Shown here: positions 56,993 to 64,000 of the stretch, piece by piece
Layout: each line of letters starts with the position of its first letter
Position numbering within the stretch: the first letter of the stretch is position 1
Assembly: GCA_947166125.1 (NCBI GenBank)
Contig: CAMVCW010000002.1
Span: 124,001-188,000, forward strand
Direction: 5' to 3'
Source: an uncultured Candidatus Saccharibacteria bacterium
GTDB taxonomy: Bacteria > Patescibacteriota > Saccharimonadia > Saccharimonadales > Saccharimonadaceae
Length of the DNA: 64,000 nucleotides
Position numbers and translations under genes: made by a program
Notes under the pieces: model-generated
The model's database searches: none
Told to the model about the DNA's origin: nothing
Seen by the model: the letters and a program-made list of their open reading frames with translations, nothing else

Positions 56993-57850
56993 TTAGGTGA
57001 TTTTTCGTGCAGACTTTTTACGTTTGTAAGTTTTAATTCCAAAAATCCCACCAAATATTACACCACATATCACTACAAAAGCCACTACTATAAACCAAAT
57101 CGGACAAATCAATACATCTTTCATTTCTACAGAAGATATACCATTATAATATATAGTCTGACTCACACGCACCACGCCCACCACCGGCAATCCTGTAATC
57201 TCATATTCTGTTCGTCTAGTGGTCTCCGGCATTATAGTTTCACTATGTCGTCCATCGTCTTGCCCGGTAGGCAAAATAGTTTCACCGGTAATCAGGTTTT
57301 TCACTTCTAGTACGGTAGTCGCCGTCTGATGTATGTTGCCAGTATTAGAAATTAATGCCTCGACTTTCACTGGTGTAGTCATCGCAAACCCTGGAATATT
57401 ATTCTCAAGTATTTCGCCACCGGTTACAGTTTCTCCGGCCACATTGGCATATATTAAACTTGCAATCTCAAAAACGCTATTTACTTTTACTCCTTGATTG
57501 CTTGCCGCCTCAGCATCCTCCGTCACCAGAAGCGATGCATATTGTCCGCCCGCCGGAGCCGTTTCGGGTACAGTAATTGTAAAATTAATTTCCGCCGTCT
57601 CGTTTGGCTTTAAGGTTCCTTTGGGATTTTCAACTCTCACCCAATCCACCACCATAGATCTATTAGACATTGTGGCAAGATCTGCATCGTATCCTTCACC
57701 CATCACGCTATATGGCGCTACAGATATTTTATACGCAAAATCACTTGTAGCACTACCTGAGTTTGCTACCGTAATACTACCATTGTAAGTCTTACCTGGC
57801 TCCAAACTAAAATTTTGGCTCATCGGCGTCACCACAAACGCATTTTCCAT
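56993..57850 (-). CDS. DUF916-like secreted/membrane-anchored protein
   Basis: ORF; FSLEPGKTYNGSITVANSGSATSDFAYKISVAPYSV, C-terminal TM; SD GGAGG before ATG 57850. Confidence 0.55.
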   Translation of the reverse strand: MENAFVVTPMSQNFSLEPGKTYNGSITVANSGSATSDFAYKISVAPYSVMGEGYDADLATMSNRSMVVDWVRVENPKGTLKPNETAEINFTITVPETAPAGGQYASLLVTEDAEAASNQGVKVNSVFEIASLIYANVAGETVTGGEILENNIPGFAMTTPVKVEALISNTGNIHQTATTVLEVKNLITGETILPTGQDDGRHSETIMPETTRRTEYEITGLPVVGVVRVSQTIYYNGISSVEMKDVLICPIWFIVVAFVVICGVIFGGIFGIKTYKRKKSARKIT

Positions 57851-57884
57851 TTTTGCCTCCAAACTTACTATTATTATAGCAAAT

Positions 57885-58436
57885 TTATTCTACGCTCACA
57901 ATTTTGCCAGTACCAGGCTCCAGATGTAGTAATCTCTGGTTACTGGATCCACGATATTTCAAGCTGAGATCCCGTTTTTTTAGGATAAATGGCCCATCTA
58001 TCAATGCATCGAGAGACTTTAAAAACTCCCATGGTTCACCGCCATATTCTTTAATTACTTCATAAGTAAACCCAGAAAAACTCCAAACATTCCAGCCAAG
58101 CTCTTTTCGTACGTAGTCGGCTATTTGTTTGCAAGCTTTGGCCTGCGCAAATGGTTCACCACCACAAAACGTCAGCCCAGCCTGTCCCTTAAAACCAGAA
58201 AGTCTTTTCGTAATTTCATCAATTTCTACCAAAAATCCAGCCTCATAATCCCAAGTCTCCGGATTCTGACATCCAGGGCAATGATTCGGACAACCCTGCG
58301 TCCATACCACAGCGCGCAACCCATCGCCATTTACGATATTATCATGCTCTAGTGGGCCGGAAAGCCGGATGTATCCATCCGGCGTTTCCACCTGCTTGGC
58401 GAGTTTCTCTAGCGAAATCTGATGCCAATCTGTCAT
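57885..58436 (-). CDS. nrdG: Anaerobic ribonucleoside-triphosphate reductase activating protein
   Basis: ORF; VVWTQGCPNHCPGCQNPETWD radical SAM CxxxCxxC. Confidence 0.93.
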   Translation of the reverse strand: MTDWHQISLEKLAKQVETPDGYIRLSGPLEHDNIVNGDGLRAVVWTQGCPNHCPGCQNPETWDYEAGFLVEIDEITKRLSGFKGQAGLTFCGGEPFAQAKACKQIADYVRKELGWNVWSFSGFTYEVIKEYGGEPWEFLKSLDALIDGPFILKKRDLSLKYRGSSNQRLLHLEPGTGKIVSVE

Positions 58437-60631
58437 TATTCGCCTTTAGCACAGTTACAAACTTTTTCAAAAGGCAAATCCCCTTCTAGTCTACCACAAT
58501 GTGGGCATCTATCGCCAGTAATAATCCCCGAAAATCCACATACTGGGTCACGATCTACCGGGTGATTTACCGAACCGTAGCCAATTCCTTCATCATGCAT
58601 CTTACGTATCACCGCCTCAAACGCCGCGATATTTTGCGATGGATCACCGTCTAGCTCAATATAGGTAATATGTCCAGCATTACACAAATTATGGTACGGT
58701 GCCTCAATTTCAATCTTCTCAAATGCTGAAATCGGATAATATACTGGCACGTGGAACGAATTAGTGTAGAAATCCCTATCAGTCACACCCGGAATTACGC
58801 CAAATTCTTTACGGTCAATCTTGGTAAAGCGTCCAGCGATACCCTCTGCCGGTGTCGCCAGTAGCGAGAAGTTCAACTTATACTTCTTGCAATACTGGTC
58901 GCACTTTTCACGCATATGAGTAATGATATCTAGCCCTAATTCGCGCGCATCTTCGTCTTCGCCATGGTGTTTGCCTACCATCGCCACCAACGTCTCCGCT
59001 AAGCCAATAAACCCAATCGACAATGTCCCGTGTTTAATCACTTCGCGCAAAGTATCGTTCCAACCCAACTTTTCTGAGCCAAACCAGTTCCCTTGCCCCA
59101 TAAGGAACGGGAAGTTGCGCACATGCTGATTAGCCTGGAACTCAAACCTCTCCAAAAGCTCATCCTTCACTAGATCCATTTTTTCGTCTAGCTCCCTATA
59201 AAATCCTTCCCAATCAGCTTCTTTACGCTCACCTAGGCAAATCCCGTGTTTTATACCAATCCGCACTAAGTTCACTGTCGTAAACGAGCAGTTTCCGCGC
59301 CCAGTTACAATGCCGTCGCTTTCTGGGAACACACTGGCAAATACCCTCGTCCGGCAGCCCATCGTTGCAATCTCAGTGCGATAATCGCCTTTCTTGTAAT
59401 ACTTCAAATTATATGGCGCATCGATAAAGCAGAAATTCGGGAACAATCTTTTCGCAGATACTTCCATAGATTTCTTAAACAAATCATAATTCGGATCTTC
59501 TGGATTATAGTTCACGCCCTCTTTTACCTTGAAGATAGAAATTGGGAAGATTGGTGTCTCGCCCTTACCTAGGCCATTTTCAGTAGCTTCCAAAAGATAC
59601 TTCGATACCAAACGCCCCGCCGGTGTAGTATCAGTGCCAAAGTTGATAGAAGTAAATGGCACCTGTGCGCCAGCCCGGCTGTGCATCGTATTTAGGTTAT
59701 GGATAAACCCTTCCATCGCCTGGAAAGTCTCACGCTCCACATCCTCGTTAGATGCCTCAATTACTTCTTTCGGCCACTTTGCTTTTTCTAGTTTCTTATC
59801 GTCACCATATTCATAAGTATCTTTAATTTCTAGGTCTAGCTTCTTGCCGGTAAACTTATTATATTTGCCAAGATTTCGTTTCAAGGCTTTGCGGAAAGAT
59901 TTATTTACGCCCGGTGCCATTGCATAGTCAAAGTTTGGGATAGATTGCCCGCCGTGTTGCTCGTTCTGGTTAGCTTGTAGCAAAATCGCCGCTAGGGCTC
60001 CATAAGAGCCAATCGAATTCGGCGTGCGTAAGTGCCCATGCCCCGTATTAAACCCACCATTTTCAAATAGCACGAACGGATCACTCTGGCAACAAGTTAG
60101 TGTGCCAGTTGCGTAGAAATCTAAATCATGAATATGGATATCACCATTATCATGTGCCGCGGCGATGTCTGGGCGAAGCATCAATGTTTTGGCAAATACT
60201 TTCGAACCTTCCGCACCGAATTGCAACATTTTACCCATGGCAGAGTTACCATCTACGTTTGCGTTAGAGCGCTTCACGTCGGAATCTTCACTCGCATCTG
60301 CGTGTGAAATCGTGCGATAAATCTGCATCAAATCAGATTTTGCCGCCCGCCGCCTAGATCTTTCCTGGCGATAGCGAATATACTCACGCGCCGTCTTCTT
60401 GAAAGAAGATTCCATCAATACTTCTTCTACCAAATCCTGAATTTGCTCTACATTTGGTGTACGTACTTTGATTTCTTCCTCTGCACGTTTCAATACTTTA
60501 TCTGTCAAAGCCTTTGCACGCTCATATTTAAACTCTTCCGTCACCAAGCCCGCCTTAGCGATAGCCTCGGTAATTTTCTCCGGATCAAATTTCGCAATTT
60601 TACCGTCACGTTTTACTATACGTTTGAACAT
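58436..60631 (-). CDS. nrdD: Anaerobic ribonucleoside-triphosphate reductase
   Basis: ORF; ATP-cone N-terminus, RDPVCGFSGIITGDRCPHCGR zinc site. Confidence 0.95.
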   Translation of the reverse strand: MFKRIVKRDGKIAKFDPEKITEAIAKAGLVTEEFKYERAKALTDKVLKRAEEEIKVRTPNVEQIQDLVEEVLMESSFKKTAREYIRYRQERSRRRAAKSDLMQIYRTISHADASEDSDVKRSNANVDGNSAMGKMLQFGAEGSKVFAKTLMLRPDIAAAHDNGDIHIHDLDFYATGTLTCCQSDPFVLFENGGFNTGHGHLRTPNSIGSYGALAAILLQANQNEQHGGQSIPNFDYAMAPGVNKSFRKALKRNLGKYNKFTGKKLDLEIKDTYEYGDDKKLEKAKWPKEVIEASNEDVERETFQAMEGFIHNLNTMHSRAGAQVPFTSINFGTDTTPAGRLVSKYLLEATENGLGKGETPIFPISIFKVKEGVNYNPEDPNYDLFKKSMEVSAKRLFPNFCFIDAPYNLKYYKKGDYRTEIATMGCRTRVFASVFPESDGIVTGRGNCSFTTVNLVRIGIKHGICLGERKEADWEGFYRELDEKMDLVKDELLERFEFQANQHVRNFPFLMGQGNWFGSEKLGWNDTLREVIKHGTLSIGFIGLAETLVAMVGKHHGEDEDARELGLDIITHMREKCDQYCKKYKLNFSLLATPAEGIAGRFTKIDRKEFGVIPGVTDRDFYTNSFHVPVYYPISAFEKIEIEAPYHNLCNAGHITYIELDGDPSQNIAAFEAVIRKMHDEGIGYGSVNHPVDRDPVCGFSGIITGDRCPHCGRLEGDLPFEKVCNCAKGE

Positions 60632-60867
60632 TTTACCTCCTTCAAATTCTGTCCAAATGGTTAATGTATGACTTTTTATCTTGCATATAATGTATTCTTC
60701 ACTTACACACTATACGCCACATTTAGTGCTTAATATCTAATATACACCACTAAATATGGATTTACAAGACTTTTTATGCTTAATTCTATTGGATTTTTTC
60801 AGCATTTTATGTTCATTGTTTTGCTAATTTTTCGTGTTGATTTTTTATTTTTCGCGCGCTACAATAA

Positions 60868-61092
60868 AAGTGCAATAATTAAACATTTTAATAAAAGGTC
60901 GCCGATATTTCATATCGTTCGTCGTTTGAAAATGGAATTGGCATCGTAAGGAAGTCAACGTGTTTTCAACGGCGAAGCCTAGGAAATGTTTGATTATTGC
61001 ACCCTTGCGGTGCCATTTTCGTATACGCCTTTTCATATATTACAAAGATGGCACCGCATCCTAAGTGAAAAACTCTAAGTGAGGTAAACATA
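60868..61092 (+). promoter_or_regulatory. Structured 5' leader, family copy 4
   Basis: P1 60870-60888/60984-61002; A GGCATCGTAAGG 60940-60951; B CCTTGCGGTGCC 61003-61014; A' ATGGCACCGCA 61048-61058; TACAAT promoter. Confidence 0.8.
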
Positions 61093-62793
61093 ATGCGGTG
61101 TAAGAAAAACATAATATTAACTTTAGAAATCTTAATATCGTTTTTAAGAAACTTAATCGGTCATTTTACAGGGAAGCAAAAAATCATAACATTAAGTTTC
61201 ATAATCTTAATATTAAACTTAGTAAACATAATAAATACATTCACTTATACTCCTAATACTTCTGCATTAGACTATTCTAGCAATGTAGATATAGGCTTTA
61301 CCTTTCTTCCTAAACTAAGCATTACTCTTTCTAATCCTAATCTCGCTATCAATAATCTAGTCCCAGGTGGTAATGCAGTAGATAGCAATACTATTACAAT
61401 AAATGTTTCTACCAACATAGCAGAAGGCTACAACCTATTCGCTACAGTAGGAGGCAATAATAACACCAATAATGGCTACAATACTACCAATCTCGTTAAC
61501 ACAATAGATAATAACTATACCTTTTCTTCATTGTCATCCAATGTATCAGAACTCTCTAACTTCACTAATAATACCTGGGGTTATAGCTATTCCTTAGACT
61601 CTGGTGTCACTTGGATTAGTGGAGATTATAATAACGCTAGTACTGGCTATAATGGTCTACCACTATATACTAATACTGGTATTAAACTAGTAGAAAAAGC
61701 AGATAGTATTAGTAGCACAGTAAACTTTAAAATAGCAGCCAAAGCTAGCAATACGCAACCTAGTGGAGAATATACTAATACTATTAACTTCACCGCAGTA
61801 TCTAATACCATACCTACTACTATGCTAGACGCCTTTATAGCTTCAGGAGCTAAAATGCATAATGGTTACTTTAAGATGCAGGATATGACACCCACCATAT
61901 GTAAATCCATAGACACAGACGGAGAAAAAGGTATGCAATTAATAGACGTAAGGGACGATAAAATATACTGGGTAGCCAAACTCAAAGACAATAACTGTTG
62001 GATGACGCAGAACTTAGATCTAGATTTATCCAGTACTGTAGCTTTAACTTCAGAAACTAGTGACATAGATCCAGAATCATATGGTAAGACTATCTACACT
62101 ACGGAGACTGGATATAGTAAGGATAAAGATACTGGAGTAGTATCGTGGCTACCTAACACTATAGACGGTGAAGGCGTCCAGCGTGCTGATACCATAGATA
62201 TGGTTTGGAGCAGTGATACTGCTGCTACAGTGCCTGGATGGACAAATGATAATTATAAGCCTTACTCGGCTGATGCGGGAGATAGATATTTATATACAAA
62301 TCCAACTACTTTTACAGAAATTATATATACAACATTAGGAGACTGCGCGGACAATAACGATGGGGATACAACTGGCTGCCGACATACACATTTTGGCAAT
62401 TATTATAATTGGAGTGCAGCGGTAGCAAGCAATAATACGGCCGGCGCATCGGAAAATCAACCCAATTCGATTTGTCCTAAAAATTGGAATTTACCGATAA
62501 ATGGTGCATATAGAATACTAATGAAAGAACAAGGCGTTTACAGTAGCTCTATCAATTATGCGGAAAATGGTTTTAACAAGCTACGCACATCCCCATTATA
62601 TTATGGGCAATTTAAATCTATATCCAATGGTTCTCTTAGTAAATATACGTATGCGGATTATTGGTCTAGTACCTCCAATGATGAAACATACTCCTATGGC
62701 TTATATTTCGTAGGCCACAGCATTTGGACAAACTACGCCTCAATAGGTAAAGCTGCGGGCGTTTCTATACGTTGTGTGGCTAATGTCAACTAG
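61093..62793 (+). CDS. Secreted FISUMP-domain surface protein, paralog 4
   Basis: ORF; N-terminus nearly identical to paralog 3, SALDYSSNVDIGFTFLPKLS, MTQNLDLDLS, CPKNWNLPINGA, YWSSTSNDETYSYGLYF...SIRCVAN. Confidence 0.82.
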   Translation: MRCKKNIILTLEILISFLRNLIGHFTGKQKIITLSFIILILNLVNIINTFTYTPNTSALDYSSNVDIGFTFLPKLSITLSNPNLAINNLVPGGNAVDSNTITINVSTNIAEGYNLFATVGGNNNTNNGYNTTNLVNTIDNNYTFSSLSSNVSELSNFTNNTWGYSYSLDSGVTWISGDYNNASTGYNGLPLYTNTGIKLVEKADSISSTVNFKIAAKASNTQPSGEYTNTINFTAVSNTIPTTMLDAFIASGAKMHNGYFKMQDMTPTICKSIDTDGEKGMQLIDVRDDKIYWVAKLKDNNCWMTQNLDLDLSSTVALTSETSDIDPESYGKTIYTTETGYSKDKDTGVVSWLPNTIDGEGVQRADTIDMVWSSDTAATVPGWTNDNYKPYSADAGDRYLYTNPTTFTEIIYTTLGDCADNNDGDTTGCRHTHFGNYYNWSAAVASNNTAGASENQPNSICPKNWNLPINGAYRILMKEQGVYSSSINYAENGFNKLRTSPLYYGQFKSISNGSLSKYTYADYWSSTSNDETYSYGLYFVGHSIWTNYASIGKAAGVSIRCVANVN

Positions 62794-63053
62794 CCCAAAT
62801 CTTCTCCTTCATCATCAATCACTACTTCCGCTCTCGCCAACTCTTCCGTATTTAGAATAGCTTTCTTCTTCCCGACTTTCACCTTCTTCTCCCCAAAAAT
62901 CCACCTATCCACCCAAAAGAATATGCACCCACCAATCAAGTTTGCCACTATTGTGGCTATAGCCACGTTCCAGCCGCCCATCCACACCATGCATACCGCC
63001 AGTATTGGCGAACTCAGCTGCCACCTCACCAAATACAAGAAAAACTTTTTCAT
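62790..63053 (-). CDS. Small membrane protein
   Basis: ORF; two TM segments, charged C-terminus. Confidence 0.5.
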   Translation of the reverse strand: MKKFFLYLVRWQLSSPILAVCMVWMGGWNVAIATIVANLIGGCIFFWVDRWIFGEKKVKVGKKKAILNTEELARAEVVIDDEGEDLG

Positions 63054-63238
63054 AATTCTACCTTTCTTTTTACCACAACCACAATCCTACCACTACCCCC
63101 ACTCATCGTCAACCCTTCACAATTTGACATTTATGCATAAGTATGATATTATAGAAACAACGCCGTCTATCGGTAGCACCTTAAGAATAATTCGCGTTAC
63201 ATTCTGTAGTGCAAGATTTAAAAGGAGATGATCGCATC

Positions 63239-63598
63239 ATGAAGCATAGACAAAAACAGAAGCAGAAGCGACTGGGCTTATTCATTGCTAACGCTATTCC
63301 TATCGTTATGCTATTTGCTGAAATTTTCATGATATTACGTCACCAACTTGGCTGGGCGGTAGGTGCTTCCGTTACTGTCGCTGTTATCAGCCTTGTCGTA
63401 TTTTGTTTTCGCCCCTACGGTGAAGAAATCGTATTCACGGTCGCCTGTTTCGGCTACGCAGTAACGATCACATGTGCATGGTTAACGAATACCTTGCTGG
63501 ATTCATCAGCATCCCTATGCATAGGTTTATTATTCGGTTGTGCCACAATGATGGCCCAAGCCATCTTTACCACGAAACGAATACAAGGAAGACTATAA
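63239..63598 (+). CDS. Small multi-pass membrane protein
   Basis: SD AAAAGGAGAT; TTGACA-17-TATTAT promoter upstream; about four hydrophobic segments; followed by a GC hairpin + T-run. Confidence 0.55.
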   Translation: MKHRQKQKQKRLGLFIANAIPIVMLFAEIFMILRHQLGWAVGASVTVAVISLVVFCFRPYGEEIVFTVACFGYAVTITCAWLTNTLLDSSASLCIGLLFGCATMMAQAIFTTKRIQGRL

Positions 63599-63669
63599 CA
63601 CCCATCCCTGGTATACGCGATGCCGGGGATTTTTCATGAAAAAACGCCCCAATTGCAGGCGTATATCGC

Positions 63670-63746
63670 TGGTGGATCCAGCAGGGCTCGAACCTGCGAC
63701 CTTACGAATGTGAATCGTACGCTCTAGCCAACTGAGCTATGGATCC
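63670..63746 (-). tRNA. tRNA-Val (CAC)
   Basis: Reverse strand GGATCCATAGCTCAGTTGGCTAGAGCGTACGATTCACATTCGTA...GGATCCACCA; anticodon loop TTCACAT. Confidence 0.94.
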
Positions 63747-63769
63747 AAAAAGTATGATACAATTATACC

Positions 63770-64000
63770 ATGGATTTATCAAAATTAAAAATCGAATTAC
63801 AAGAGATAGAAACCTTCCTGGCTCGCCCTGACGCTTTTAGCGATCCAGATTTTGCCGCTAAGTCTAAACGCGCCAGCCTACTGCATGAAATTATCGACTT
63901 AGATACCAAGATCAATCAAGATGAGACAAACCTAAAAGAAGCTGAAGAATTAGCTAATGACCCAGAGCTTGGTGATATCGCCAAAGAAGATATCAAAAAT
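63770..64000 (+). CDS. prfA: Peptide chain release factor 1 (N-terminal part, runs off window)
   Basis: Open frame MDLSKLKIELQEIETFLARPDAFSDPDFAAKSKRASLLHEIIDL...; TACAATtataccATG. Confidence 0.6.
   Translation, partial: MDLSKLKIELQEIETFLARPDAFSDPDFAAKSKRASLLHEIIDLDTKINQDETNLKEAEELANDPELGDIAKEDIKN

Noticed and set aside
60690-60770. NrdR boxes upstream of nrdD
   Set aside because: ACACTATACGCCACA and CACCACTAAATATGG only loosely resemble the consensus; not strong enough to annotate.
60845-61036. Reverse-strand ORF MKRRIRKWHRKGAIIKHFLG... overlapping leader copy 4
   Set aside because: Antisense to the structured leader, no SD, no counterpart in the other copies.
1-64000. CRISPR array
   Set aside because: No regularly spaced direct repeats with unique spacers and no cas-like genes were found; the repeats seen are palindromic intergenic elements and leader motifs.
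1-64000. Complete DGR cassette (RT, Avd, TR) in the window
   Set aside because: No ORF with reverse-transcriptase motifs and no non-coding near-copy of the candidate VRs were seen; only candidate target genes are present.

Overview
AT-rich, gene-dense bacterial window that looks like Candidatus Saccharibacteria/Patescibacteria chromosome (inference from protein families, acidic/lysine-rich ribosomal protein extensions and many near-leaderless promoters). Housekeeping content includes cdsA/pgsA, recR-ybaB, dnaX-dnaB, rplJL, rplA, rplK-nusG-secE, gpsA, nrdDG, a UvrD-type helicase, prfA (partial) and tRNAs Gln, Trp and Val. Accessory content is rich in surface and glycan functions: sortase, CapA, CAP-domain protein, beta-lactamase-like hydrolase, VTC/DUF4956/beta-helix cluster, GH97, GH57, phosphorylase. 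The most striking feature is a family of four secreted FISUMP-type proteins, each preceded by its own promoter and a ~215-225 nt structured 5' leader. In all four leaders, a long 5'-terminal stem (P1) and an internal stem (P2) have diverged in sequence but keep their pairing. A loop motif A (GGCACCGUAAGG-like) is complementary over 12 nt to a downstream motif B (CCUUGCGGUGCC) that abuts a U-tract, and a second A-like motif (A') lies in the loop of a covarying hairpin. This looks like an undescribed switch-type RNA leader family. Two of the downstream genes end in segments that resemble diversity-generating-retroelement variable regions (no RT or TR in the window). Other leads: a 10-G tract in a small membrane-protein gene, a palindromic element inside the dnaX coding sequence, a two-copy GC-rich structured repeat, a tRNA-Gln-like pseudogene fused to hairpins, a rod-like hairpin RNA candidate, repeated tandem-hairpin elements and unannotated micropeptide ORFs. 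All calls are from reading the sequence; no database search or folding program was run.
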